From assembly GCA_965216605.1 (NCBI GenBank), contig CBDCGG010000002.1, forward strand, positions 868,001 through 932,000: DNA of 64,000 nt. Reading direction: 5' to 3'. A program made the position numbers and the translations under genes. Source of the DNA: JABAAW01 sp965216605 (GTDB lineage Bacteria; Pseudomonadota; Alphaproteobacteria; JABAAW01). Shown here piece after piece: positions 40,054 through 48,314 of the stretch. Every line of letters starts with the position of its first letter. The stretch's first letter is position 1. The notes beneath the pieces are model-generated. The model was not told the origin of the DNA. It made no database searches and saw only the letters and a program-made list of their open reading frames with translations.

Positions 40054-40755
40054 TTATTTCTCGGCGCGGCGGTGGTAGAAGGCGGCGATATGCTCGGCGA
40101 TGGCGAGCGTATCGCTGTTGTGCGCCAAGCTTTCTTGCGCTCCCTCGATCACAGAGGCGTCCAAGATGTTCTGGCGAAACGCGATCAAATCCTTCAAGAA
40201 AGGCTTCGTGAACTCGGGGTGCGGTTGAAGGGTGAGCGCGCGCCCTTCGTAGCTCAAAACCGCGTAGCGGCAGTGCGCAGAATGCCCTAACACTGCGGCA
40301 TTGTCGGGTTTCGAGACAACCTGATCCTGATGCCACGCAGGTACGCAGCTCGTTTTTGTCAGGTTGGCTGCTTGCAACTCGGTCAAGTCGTAGTGTTGCA
40401 TCCCTATCTGCCAACCGCTTTGGGATTTTTCAACTTTGCCGCCCATCGCTTGCGCAAAAATCTGATGCCCGAAACAGATCCCCACAACAGGCACTCCTGC
40501 TCCATAGGCAGCGCGCAGAAACGCTTCCAAGGGCGGAATCCAAGCGTGCTTTTCATACGCACCACACTTCGAGCCCGTCACCAACCATCCTTCCGCTTCT
40601 GCGACGCTGGTCGGAAACTCCTGCTCGCACACCGCGTAGTGGCGGAAGGTGAAATCTTGCGTCGAGAACATGCTTTGAAACATGTCGACGAAGTCGCCAT
40701 GCTCGCGCTGCAACTCGCGAGGTGCTTGTCCAGTTTGCAGGATGCCGATCTTCAT
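40054..40755 (-). CDS. Class I glutamine amidotransferase-like protein
   Basis: 233 residues. The nucleophile elbow GICFGHQIFAQAMGG and the histidine/glutamate of LQPHPEF form a complete class I catalytic triad; the GSKCGAYE oxyanion region is also present. It is a stand-alone domain with no synthase partner. Being directly upstream of a polyamine-type ABC operon, it might hydrolyse a gamma-glutamyl polyamine intermediate, as PuuD does, but its sequence looks more like GMP-synthase-like amidotransferases, so the substrate is uncertain. Confidence 0.8.
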   Translation of the reverse strand: MKIGILQTGQAPRELQREHGDFVDMFQSMFSTQDFTFRHYAVCEQEFPTSVAEAEGWLVTGSKCGAYEKHAWIPPLEAFLRAAYGAGVPVVGICFGHQIFAQAMGGKVEKSQSGWQIGMQHYDLTELQAANLTKTSCVPAWHQDQVVSKPDNAAVLGHSAHCRYAVLSYEGRALTLQPHPEFTKPFLKDLIAFRQNILDASVIEGAQESLAHNSDTLAIAEHIAAFYHRRAEK

Positions 40756-40787
40756 AGCCTAGAGAGTAGCATGGGCTACCATCGTCC

Positions 40788-41957
40788 TCATCTTTTTTCT
40801 AGCAAGCTCTCGATGCTCGGCTGGAAATGTCTCCACACATCGCCGTTTTCTATTTCCGCAAGCGTCCATTGGCAGTAGGCGAGCCTGGACAACCACGGAA
40901 TTCTGTCGGGCATCTTCGGATTTTCGATATCGCTCAACGCGTGCGAGCAGATCGGATAGACAAAACTGGCGGGATGCAATGCGATGGCTGGCACGCCCGC
41001 AAGCACCGCATCGAGCGCAACGCCGCTGGAATGGCAGACCACGCACCAGCAGTCCTTAAAAAATCGTGAAGAATCTTGTCCCTGCTTTTGAAACTTGTCG
41101 TAGACCTCGATATCCAAAGACCGACAAAGCTCTTTCAGATAGTCGTAGCTATGGGCAACCTCACCCCTGACGCGCTCGCTTGCCCATAGCTCTCGTATCA
41201 TCGCAGGATTGACAGTGACGATGATCTTGCGAGATGTACGCATACGCAAGGCAACAAGGTCGTACTGCGCGGCTGTGAACATGTCCACGCCGACAAGGCT
41301 TCGGTCGTACGGCACTTGCAGCGCGTAGAGAATGTGATTGCCTTTTTTGCGATACGGCTTGAGCCGAGTTTTTGTTGTCCTCATAATGTTGTTGAATCTT
41401 GTCGCGTCCGCTTGGAGAGGAATGTTGAAAATTCCTCGATGAAACATCGCGCTATCGTATAGGGCGACACGGAAATATCCCTTGTCGCGAGTTTGGAGCT
41501 GGTCGAAGGCAGGTCTGCCCAAAACAGGATTTTCTATCGTTATAAGAATCTTCTTGTTCTTGATTAAATCGGAAAAAACAAGCAACGATTGCGACCCGCT
41601 GGCTTGAAACCCTCCCCAAGCGAAGCGAAAACGATCGTCGTCGGGAAAACTATCGCGCAGGCATCGTAAGTACAAGACAAAGGTGTTGCTTCCTCCCAGC
41701 CCGACGATCCGTCGATTGTCGGAGATGTTGAGAACGGCTTCTTCAAAAACAGAAAAATTCTTCTGCTCTCCCTCCTCGCTATCTATTTCCCCCTCGTTTT
41801 CTCCTGCCTTCTCGTTTTCTCCTGCAGGCGCAGGTTGGGAGTAAATTTTTCGGGCAGCGACATACAGCAAATAAGGCAGAAAGGCTTTCAGCAAAAGGAC
41901 AGCGAAGCGCATGCCTTGCTCCTTGACCCGTGACAATATCTTTTTTTGTGATGCCAC
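40788..41957 (-). CDS. Capsule/glycan-biosynthesis-like protein, duplicate copy 1
   Basis: 389 residues. The N-terminus has a hydrophobic helix (RFAVLLLKAFLPYLLYVAAR) and then a low-complexity acidic stretch (ENEKAGENEGEIDSEEGE). The rest looks like a two-domain glycosyltransferase-type fold; the segment VVCHSSGVALDAVLAGVPAI resembles the nucleotide-sugar-binding region of KpsS/KpsC-type capsule enzymes. I cannot name the family with confidence. From about residue 100 on it differs from copy 2 in only about five residues. Start is GTG 41957; ATG 41912 has the better ribosome site (AAGGAG), but the N-terminal part aligns with copy 2. Confidence 0.65.
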   Translation of the reverse strand: MASQKKILSRVKEQGMRFAVLLLKAFLPYLLYVAARKIYSQPAPAGENEKAGENEGEIDSEEGEQKNFSVFEEAVLNISDNRRIVGLGGSNTFVLYLRCLRDSFPDDDRFRFAWGGFQASGSQSLLVFSDLIKNKKILITIENPVLGRPAFDQLQTRDKGYFRVALYDSAMFHRGIFNIPLQADATRFNNIMRTTKTRLKPYRKKGNHILYALQVPYDRSLVGVDMFTAAQYDLVALRMRTSRKIIVTVNPAMIRELWASERVRGEVAHSYDYLKELCRSLDIEVYDKFQKQGQDSSRFFKDCWCVVCHSSGVALDAVLAGVPAIALHPASFVYPICSHALSDIENPKMPDRIPWLSRLAYCQWTLAEIENGDVWRHFQPSIESLLEKR

Positions 41958-42011
41958 CTTAAAGTTAAAGCCTCTCTATGGATAGGAGGCTAGTATGGTG
42001 TTTTGTCGTCC

Positions 42012-43106
42012 TCATTTTTTTTCTAGCAAGCCCTCGATGCTCGGCTGGAAATGTCGCCACACATCGCCGTTTTCTATTTCCGCAAGCGTCCATTGGCAGT
42101 AGGCGAGCCTGGACAACCACGGAATTCTGTCGGGCATCTTCGGATTTTCGATCTCGCTCAACGCGTGCGAGCAGATCGGATAGACAAAACTGGCGGGATG
42201 CAATGCGATGGCTGGCACGCCCGCAAGCACCGCATCGAGCGCAACGCCGCTGGAATGGCAGACCACGCACCAGCAGTCCTTAAAAAATCGTGAAGAATCT
42301 TGTCCCTGCTTTTGAAACTTGTCGTAGACCTCAATATCCAAAGACCGACAAAGCTCTTTCAGATAGTCGTAGCTATGGGCAACCTCGCCCCTGACGCGCT
42401 CGCTTGCCCATAGCTCTCGTATCATCGCAGGATTGACAGTGACGATGATCTTGCGAGATGTACGCATGCGCAAGGCAACAAGGTCGTACTGCGCGGCTGT
42501 GAACATGTCCACGCCGACAAGGCTTCGGTCGTACGGCACTTGCAGCGCGTAGAGAATGTGATTGCCTTTTTTGCGATACGGCTTGAGCCGAGTTTTTGTT
42601 GTCCTCATAATGTTGTTGAATCTTGTCGCGTCCGCTTGGAGAGGAATGTTGAAAATTCCTCGATGAAACATCGCGCTATCGTATAGGGCGACACGGAAAT
42701 ATCCCTTGTCGCGAGTTTGGAGCTGGTCGAAGGCAGGTCTGCCCAAAACAGGATTTTCCATCGTTATAAGAATCTTCTTGTTCTTGATTAAATCGGGAAA
42801 AACAAGCAACGATTGCGACCCGCTGGCTTGAAACCCTCCCCAAGCAAAGCGAAAACGATCGTCGTCAGGAAAACTATCGCGCAAAGAGCGTAAATAAAAA
42901 AGAAAGCTGTTCGTTCCTGCAATGGAAACAATGCGTCGATTTTTGCTAATATTGGGGACAGAAGCCTCTGGAATCAACGACTCTTTTTTCTCCTTTAATC
43001 TAGATAACTTTTTTACCGTTCTACAAAAAAAATAGGTAGGAAAGTCTTTCAGTACAAAGACAGCGAAGCGCATTCCTTGTTGCTTTAGCCACAAGAATAT
43101 TTTCAT
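42012..43106 (-). CDS. Capsule/glycan-biosynthesis-like protein, duplicate copy 2
   Basis: 364 residues, paralogue of copy 1 with the same layout: hydrophobic N-terminal helix (RFAVFVLKDFPTYFF), basic linker and the long conserved domain ending in EKK. The first ~80 residues are diverged from copy 1 whereas the rest is almost identical at DNA level, with a constant offset of 1224 bp. Its ATG overlaps the TGA of the TRAP large permease gene (ATGA), so translation is coupled to the TRAP operon. Confidence 0.65.
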   Translation of the reverse strand: MKIFLWLKQQGMRFAVFVLKDFPTYFFCRTVKKLSRLKEKKESLIPEASVPNISKNRRIVSIAGTNSFLFYLRSLRDSFPDDDRFRFAWGGFQASGSQSLLVFPDLIKNKKILITMENPVLGRPAFDQLQTRDKGYFRVALYDSAMFHRGIFNIPLQADATRFNNIMRTTKTRLKPYRKKGNHILYALQVPYDRSLVGVDMFTAAQYDLVALRMRTSRKIIVTVNPAMIRELWASERVRGEVAHSYDYLKELCRSLDIEVYDKFQKQGQDSSRFFKDCWCVVCHSSGVALDAVLAGVPAIALHPASFVYPICSHALSEIENPKMPDRIPWLSRLAYCQWTLAEIENGDVWRHFQPSIEGLLEKK

Positions 43107-44539
43107 CTAATCGCCGCGCCGTAGAGCGCGTTCGGCAACGCCGTCGAGAGGAACGGTAGGTAGGTCACCGCCAGCAAGAAGACGAACAACAACAGCATCC
43201 ACGGCAAAACGGCGCGCACCACCGCCAGCACCGACATGTTGGCAATGCTGGAGGCGACAAAAAGATTGAGACCGACAGGCGGCGTGATCATGCCGATTTC
43301 CATATTGACGACCATCACGATCCCCAAATGAATCGGATCGATCCCCAAACTCAGCGCGATCGGATGCACGATCGGCGCGACGATCAACAAAAGTCCGCTC
43401 GGCTCCATGAATTGCCCGCCGATCAGCAGCAGCGCGTTGACGCACAGCAGGAAAAGCCACGGCGGCATCGAGGTCGCCGTGATCGTTTCCGTCAGATGCT
43501 GCGGCAGCTGCAACTCCGTCAGAACATGGCTGAACATCAACGCGTTGAAAATAATGAACATCAGCATCAATGAAATACGCACCGCCTCGATCAAACTTTG
43601 CCTCGTGTCACCGTGCAGCAAGCCGCAGCTGGCAGCGAAAGGCACTTGCCACAAAGCGCGCGCCGACGCACGAGTAAGAGGCTCAAACTTCCTCCGCCAA
43701 GGCACGCCGCGCAGAAATCCCATACCCCTATACACGCAGCTGGCAACGACAAACCCGTAGACGGCGGCAAAGGCGGCGGCTTCTGTCGGCGTAAACCACC
43801 CGGCATAGATCCCCATTAAAATGAGGACGATCAGCAACAAGCCGAAGGCTGCCGTGCCTGCGTGGCTGAGCACCACGCGCCAGCTCGCTCTTGGAGAAGG
43901 CGTGATGCGCATGTTGCGTACCGCAACGCGCACGCCGAGCATCAGCAACAATCCTGCCGTCAAGCCAGGCACGATGCCCGCGATGAAAAGCCGTCCGACC
44001 GATTCGCTCGTCGCCGCCGCATAGACGACCATCACGATCGAGGGCGGAATCAAGATGCCCAAAGTGCCTGCCGTCGAGATCACTCCCACAGCAAGACGCT
44101 TCGGATAATGCGCACGCTCCATCCCGCGCAACGCCATCGGACCGATCGCAGCTACAGTCGCAGGCGACGAGCCGGAAAGTGCCGCAAAAAGCATGCAGGC
44201 GAAAACGCTCGCGCTCGCTAGCCCGCCGCGCAAGTGACCAACCGCAGAGACGGCGAAGCGCACGATCCGCTCGGCTATACCGCCGCCCGCCAAAAAAACG
44301 CTAGAGAGCACAAAAAACGGAATCGCCGTCAGAAGAAACTTGTCGTTCATCGCTCCCACCACCGCCGTCGCCAACCCCGAAACGTTGCCGCCCACGACAA
44401 AACTCACGACAAGGCTCGGCAACCCTAACGCTACTCCGATCGGCACGCGCAGTGCCAAAAGCGCAAAAACTAGCAACAACAAAAGCCCGCCCGCGTTCGC
44501 AGACAAGAGGCTCTGCAAAGCCCCAAAAATATCAGACAT
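43103..44539 (-). CDS. dctM: TRAP transporter large permease (DctM)
   Basis: 478-residue inner-membrane subunit that carries out sodium-coupled transport. About 12 hydrophobic segments and typical phrases: LRVPIGVALGLPSLVV, AALSGSSPATVAAIG, GILIPPSIVMVVYA, NMEIGMITPPVGLNLFV. The length is greater than the usual 425, through an insertion between halves (GVPWRRKFEPLTRASARALW). Start ATG 44539 overlaps dctQ by 8 bp; a longer frame to 44620 lies inside dctQ. Confidence 0.92.
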   Translation of the reverse strand: MSDIFGALQSLLSANAGGLLLLLVFALLALRVPIGVALGLPSLVVSFVVGGNVSGLATAVVGAMNDKFLLTAIPFFVLSSVFLAGGGIAERIVRFAVSAVGHLRGGLASASVFACMLFAALSGSSPATVAAIGPMALRGMERAHYPKRLAVGVISTAGTLGILIPPSIVMVVYAAATSESVGRLFIAGIVPGLTAGLLLMLGVRVAVRNMRITPSPRASWRVVLSHAGTAAFGLLLIVLILMGIYAGWFTPTEAAAFAAVYGFVVASCVYRGMGFLRGVPWRRKFEPLTRASARALWQVPFAASCGLLHGDTRQSLIEAVRISLMLMFIIFNALMFSHVLTELQLPQHLTETITATSMPPWLFLLCVNALLLIGGQFMEPSGLLLIVAPIVHPIALSLGIDPIHLGIVMVVNMEIGMITPPVGLNLFVASSIANMSVLAVVRAVLPWMLLLFVFLLAVTYLPFLSTALPNALYGAAIR

Positions 44540-45092
44540 GGTCGTGCGGGCGCACAGCTCGCGTCTTGCCGAGCAAAACGGCAACCATCGAGGCTGCCGC
44601 CGTGATCGCCAAATAGCCAAACGAGAAGCACAAAACCCCGTAGGTCAACCAGTGCGGGATACCGATCTCTTCGGAGCCGATACTACGCAAGGCGGCATTC
44701 GTCCAAAAAAGTCGTGCGATTTGAAAACCTGTCGCCGAAAGCACAACCGCATAGACGACAACGCACAAACTCGCAAGCAGCTGGCACCCTCTCTGCGCGC
44801 GCGGAGCGAGCCTTGTCGTCAAGGCATCCACGCTTGCATGCAAGCCGCGCCGCAACGCGTACGCCATGCCCAACAGCACGAGGTAGAGGAACAGATTGAG
44901 CGTCAACTCCAAAGCCCAAGGAAATGAGCTGGCGAACACGCGGCGCGCGACGACATTGGCGAACGCCACGCCCGTCATGCCTGCCAGCAGGAGCGCTAGC
45001 AGGCTTTCCTCGATCCACGCGGCGCTCGACGCTACTCGTTTGGCTACTCGTCTGCAAGCCTGCGCGGCACGAGGGAGCAGAGATTTCCCCAC
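44532..45092 (-). CDS. dctQ: TRAP transporter small permease (DctQ)
   Basis: 186-residue membrane subunit with four helices; LLLAGMTGVAFANVVARRVF and WALELTLNLFLYLVLLGMAYA are the usual first two, containing the conserved FxNVxxR and 'E..' positions of DctQ. It couples the binding protein to DctM. It follows dctP by 31 bp and overlaps dctM. Confidence 0.88.
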   Translation of the reverse strand: MGKSLLPRAAQACRRVAKRVASSAAWIEESLLALLLAGMTGVAFANVVARRVFASSFPWALELTLNLFLYLVLLGMAYALRRGLHASVDALTTRLAPRAQRGCQLLASLCVVVYAVVLSATGFQIARLFWTNAALRSIGSEEIGIPHWLTYGVLCFSFGYLAITAAASMVAVLLGKTRAVRPHDHV

Positions 45093-45123
45093 GGGTTACT
45101 CGTTCGCGGTTAAGGGTTCGCGG

Positions 45124-46173
45124 TTATTTGTTGGCGGAGAGCGCTGCCTTCAGAACATCCTTGCCGATGTCGCCTCGGAACTGCTTCCAGACCGGACGCA
45201 TCGCCTTCACCCAAGCCTTGCGTTGCGCGGCGGTGAGTTCTCGGACAGCTGTGCCGCTTTTGACGATCTTCGCGCGGTTCTCAAGATTGATCTTGCGCGA
45301 GATAGCATTACGCTCCTGCGTCACCTCGGCGAGAATGCGCGAAAGGTCTTTGCGGATGTCGGCGGGCAGTCCGTTCCAAAAGGAGGCGGAGGTCACGACC
45401 AGATAGTCCAAAATGCCGTGGTTCGATTCGGTGATACCGTCTTGCACCTCGAAGAACTTCTTCGTGTAGATGTTCGACCAGGTGTTTTCTTGTCCGTCGA
45501 CGACACCGGTCTGCAAGGCACCATAGACTTCGGCAAATGCCATTTTTTGCGGCGAGGCTTGCACCGCCTTGAACTGCGCGGTCAGCACATCCGAGGTTTG
45601 GATACGGAACTTCAGTCCCTTCGCGTCTGAAGGCAACAGAAGGGGCTTGTTCGCCGAGAGTTGTTTCAATCCGTTGTGCCAGTAGGTGAGCCCCAGCAAG
45701 CCTTTGTCTTGCATGGCGAGCAGCAGTTCTTTGCCTTTCGCCGATTGTTGGAACTTGTTGACGGCTTCGATATTTTTGAAGACGAAGGGCAGATCGAAGA
45801 TGCGGTACTTCAGCGAGTATTGCTCGAACTTCGAGAGCGAGGGCGCTGCCATCTGCACATTGCCGAGCAGTAACGCTTCCAGAACTTTGCTATCGTTGTA
45901 GAGTTGTCCGTTCGGAAAAACTTCGACGCGCACTTTACCTTTCAGTTCTTTGTTGACGCGCTTGGCGAACAGGGTTGCCGCTTCGCCTTTGGGATGGCCT
46001 TTAGGCGAGGTGACATGGCTGAACTTGATGACAATCTCTTTTGCCTGCGCGGGCATCGAGACGACGAGCAGGGCTACCGCAAAAAAGGCGGCAAAAAACG
46101 CGCGCGTGAGGGATGAGGGGGGGAAGCGAAGAGGCATGGGTAATTTCGTGGGTAATTTCATGGGTAATATCAT
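45124..46173 (-). CDS. dctP: TRAP transporter substrate-binding protein (DctP)
   Basis: 349-residue periplasmic protein. The signal peptide ends near SMPAQA. The DctP features are KFSHVTSPKGHPKGEA, LKFRIQTSDVLTAQFKAV with the ligand-binding arginine, and VVDGQENTWSNIYTKKFFEV, which is close to C4-dicarboxylate-type binding proteins. ATG 46173 has AAGGAG upstream. The first codons are built from 12-bp repeats (46136-46184), which give MKLPTKLPMPL before the hydrophobic core. Confidence 0.92.
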   Translation of the reverse strand: MILPMKLPTKLPMPLRFPPSSLTRAFFAAFFAVALLVVSMPAQAKEIVIKFSHVTSPKGHPKGEAATLFAKRVNKELKGKVRVEVFPNGQLYNDSKVLEALLLGNVQMAAPSLSKFEQYSLKYRIFDLPFVFKNIEAVNKFQQSAKGKELLLAMQDKGLLGLTYWHNGLKQLSANKPLLLPSDAKGLKFRIQTSDVLTAQFKAVQASPQKMAFAEVYGALQTGVVDGQENTWSNIYTKKFFEVQDGITESNHGILDYLVVTSASFWNGLPADIRKDLSRILAEVTQERNAISRKINLENRAKIVKSGTAVRELTAAQRKAWVKAMRPVWKQFRGDIGKDVLKAALSANK

Positions 46174-46184
46174 GGGGTAATCTC
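46136..46184. repeat. Four 12-bp repeats over the dctP start
   Basis: The unit atgggtaatttc occurs four times with small changes, running through the dctP start codon and the first residues of its signal peptide. Copy-number change would shift the start or lengthen the signal peptide in frame. Confidence 0.7.
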
Positions 46185-46257
46185 CTTGAGGGTTGAGGGT
46201 GAGGGAAGACTCAACGACGAGTTCTGTGCGCGAGTCTAGTTTGTTTGGGGATTGCGG

Positions 46258-46587
46258 TCAAGCTTTTTTGCTTGGGATGCTTCCGAACACGACGATGGCG
46301 AGGAGGTTGAGGAAGGGGACGGGCAGGCAGAAAAGCCACAAAAAACTTTGAGATATGTCGCGCAGACGCCGACGGCTTAAAGCTACCCACACCCATACGA
46401 CGGGAATCCATAGGAGCGTGAGGGAGGCATCGAGCAGGTTGTTTCCTGTTGTCATACGATTGTAGTAGAAGGGTCGTTCTACCAGCATGACGACGAAGGA
46501 TGCGATGACGAGGAAGATGACAACCTTCCAATAGTCCTCTTGCGAGGTTGTGCCCCTGAAGGAGAAAAACTTTTTCACGGGGAGCAT
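46258..46587 (-). CDS. DUF805-like membrane protein
   Basis: 109-residue protein. It opens with KKFFSFRGTTSQEDYW, which fits the FxxxGRxxRxxYW opening of DUF805 proteins, then three or four hydrophobic segments and the central LSRRRLRDISQSFLWLFCLP that resembles the family's RLxDxxxSxW signature. The role of the family is not established. Start 46587 matches the family start and follows AAAGG; the frame is open to 46662. Confidence 0.7.
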   Translation of the reverse strand: MLPVKKFFSFRGTTSQEDYWKVVIFLVIASFVVMLVERPFYYNRMTTGNNLLDASLTLLWIPVVWVWVALSRRRLRDISQSFLWLFCLPVPFLNLLAIVVFGSIPSKKA

Positions 46588-46655
46588 ACGCCTTTGGGGT
46601 GGAAAAACAAGATGATAAGCACTCATTCTAGAGACAAAAAAAGGCGAGTCAACCC

Positions 46656-46692
46656 TTGACAAATGCTACAAGAAGAACGATATGCAACCGAA
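46656..46692 (+). promoter_or_regulatory. Possible promoter of the AT-rich orphan gene
   Basis: TTGACA at 46656-46661 is followed by TATGCA at 46681-46686, with a 19-base spacer, longer than ideal. If used, transcription starts after the ATG at 46663, which favours the ATG at 46738 as the translation start. Confidence 0.3.
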
Positions 46693-46737
46693 GGGGAACG
46701 ACTCGCACAACACACAAACACAAGAGATGATGGAGAG

Positions 46738-47703
46738 ATGGATATTCTTGTTCCCCATTTGAAACAGCTTTTGCGCGGATATTCAAATAATCTTCTACTT
46801 CGCAAGTCGGGGCTTTTCGTGCCACTCAAAATAAACAAAGATGTTTTAAACCATCGCTATGATAGAACTTTACTACTTTACGCCAACCATAGAATGTTGT
46901 TGGGAGTGGTTGCCAGAATACATTGTTTTTTAGAAATTATATTAGAAAAAAACAATCTTCCAATAACAAAAGAAGGTGCTGAATCCATTAAAAAATCAAT
47001 AAACGAAAATATTTATATCGATTTGCGTTCTCAAGAAAATAACACGGGAAGAGTGTACGATATAACAAGAGGTATCGTAGAAAAAGAAATGCAAATAAGC
47101 GCCTTATCTGTTGTTGGATTGTTTCACCAACAAGAAAAAAGGCTTAAAATTTTACTCAAGGAAAGAAAAGAATTTTTCTTTTCCAACGAAATTCTAACTA
47201 AAAATAAAAATAAAAATAAACGCATTTATTGTATAGAGCTTTTTTCTGACATGGCAAAAAAATTCAACATGCCAGAGAATGGAGATTTGTTTCAAACCAT
47301 TAAGGAAGGCAATGCTTTTGTTAATGCTGCTAAGCATGGTGACACTGAAAATTTAAATAAATTTTATAATGAAAAATCTAAAAAATGCCTTAAGAAATGT
47401 GTGGAAACAGCTATCCTAATCAACTCACCTGACGAGGTTTTTTTATGGAGAGATCTTCTTGTTAAGTATGCGAAGGCACTTGAAGAATTTTGGTTGCATG
47501 TATTTGAAAATCTTGAAAAGCCTTCAAACGAAGATAGCAAAGTTTATTTCTTTGAGCATCAAGAATCACAAGTTGATTTTTCTATTTTTTTGAAGCAAAC
47601 TAGGGAAGCAATGAATGACTGTGTTGCTAAATTTTGGAAAGATATAGAAAGAAAGTACGGAGTAAAGCCTGACGAAGGAAACTTTAAATGCAGTTGCACA
47701 TAA
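46738..47703 (+). CDS. AT-rich orphan protein, possibly HEPN-like
   Basis: 321 residues of unknown function. It has many Lys, Asn and Ile residues and a base composition far from its neighbours, which suggests recent transfer. It looks mostly helical and soluble. The phrase FVNAAKHGDTENL near the middle resembles the conserved NxxxHG corner of some HEPN-domain RNases and abortive-infection proteins, but the match is weak. A run of 'KNKNKNK' lies just upstream of this. Start 46738 has TGGAGAG upstream; 46663 is the alternative. It is followed by a repeat cluster. Confidence 0.6.
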   Translation: MDILVPHLKQLLRGYSNNLLLRKSGLFVPLKINKDVLNHRYDRTLLLYANHRMLLGVVARIHCFLEIILEKNNLPITKEGAESIKKSINENIYIDLRSQENNTGRVYDITRGIVEKEMQISALSVVGLFHQQEKRLKILLKERKEFFFSNEILTKNKNKNKRIYCIELFSDMAKKFNMPENGDLFQTIKEGNAFVNAAKHGDTENLNKFYNEKSKKCLKKCVETAILINSPDEVFLWRDLLVKYAKALEEFWLHVFENLEKPSNEDSKVYFFEHQESQVDFSIFLKQTREAMNDCVAKFWKDIERKYGVKPDEGNFKCSCT

Positions 47704-47765
47704 AAACAGAGTTATAATAATTCGTGGGTTCTATAGGTTAATTCATCACGGCGTAGCTGTACCAT

Positions 47766-47815
47766 GTTAAGAGTCAGCTTGCGCGAGGCAAGCCTCGCGC
47801 TTTTGAATAAGAGGC
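47766..47815 (+). repeat. Hairpin element, copy 1
   Basis: 50-base element: constant left flank gttaagagtcagctt, stem GCGCGAGG (47781-47788), loop CAAG, stem CCTCGCGC (47793-47800), constant right flank ttttgaataagaggc. It differs from copy 2 (47873) in the stem, where both strands change together. Confidence 0.75.
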
Positions 47816-47872
47816 GCGCTACGCGCGATTCTTTTTGCCTCTAGGGCGAGGAAAACAAAATCGCTCTGCCGT

Positions 47873-47922
47873 GTTAAGAATCAGCTTGCGCGTTGCAAGC
47901 AACGCGCTTTTGAATAAGAGGC
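47873..47922 (+). repeat. Hairpin element, copy 2
   Basis: 50 bases, same flanks as copy 1, with stem GCGCGTTG (47888-47895), loop CAAG and CAACGCGC (47900-47907). It is immediately followed by a perfect 15-bp hairpin (47922-47936 with 47940-47954, loop TAC). Confidence 0.75.
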
Positions 47923-47954
47923 TACACACTTTGCGCTACGCGCAAAGTGTGTAG

Positions 47955-48194
47955 AAAGCGCACTGCGTGCGCTCCGCTGACGCGGGGTCTTTTGCGAGGG
48001 ATTACTCCCTCGCGCTCCCCGCGTGCTACGCACGCGATGTTTTGCATTCTCCAATTAAATAAAGCGCGTGTCTATCTCTGCGTAGCGCGCTCGCAAGAAA
48101 GCGCAAGCAAGCAGAGATAAACACGCTCAACAAACAAATAACACTCTAAAAAAATACACCTCCCCCAAACACACAACACATGCACCCAAAAAAA
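47955..48194. repeat. MITE-like intergenic repeat, copy C
   Basis: Contains a 40-base block at 47981-48020 shared with copy E apart from small insertions; this block folds as GCGAGGGA/TCCCTCGC. It is followed by cgcgtgctacgcacgcgatg (48020-48039) and the right terminus atgttttgcat. A further palindromic part lies at 48063-48126 (agcgcgtgtctatctctgc with gcagagataaacacgct). The whole 47704-48194 gap has no gene. Confidence 0.65.
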
Positions 48195-48281
48195 CGGAGG
48201 GAACGGGATTCGAACCCGTGAGAGAATCACTCCTCAACACGCTTTCCAGGCGCGCGCCTTAAACCACTCGGCCATCCCTCC
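48195..48281 (-). tRNA. tRNA-Ser (anticodon GGA)
   Basis: 87 bases without encoded CCA. Acceptor arms GGAGGGA and TCCCTCC pair fully, with discriminator G. The anticodon loop CTGGAAA gives GGA. D arm GGCCGAGTGGTTTAAGGC, T arm GGGTTCGAATCCC and a long variable arm identify a serine tRNA. Confidence 0.94.
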
Positions 48282-48314
48282 TTAATAACAAATACTCCTA
48301 ACTATAATCCATAA

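Noticed and set aside
40788..43106. Glycan-gene pair as an assembly artefact
   Set aside because: The 5' thirds are clearly different and the intervening sequence is unique, so two real copies are likelier; kept as a finding with a read-level check.
42012..46173. TRAP system as a sialic-acid (SiaPQM) transporter
   Set aside because: The binding protein's signature (VVDGQENTWSNIYTKKFFEV) is closer to C4-dicarboxylate DctP and no sialic-acid catabolic genes are nearby.
47766..47922. Hairpin elements as a CRISPR array
   Set aside because: Only two units, 107 bp apart, with GC-rich related sequence between them and no cas genes; the repeats are not exact.
47766..47922. Hairpin elements as integron attC sites
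   Set aside because: No GTTRRRY/RYYYAAC core pairs at the ends, no cassette genes between copies and no integrase.
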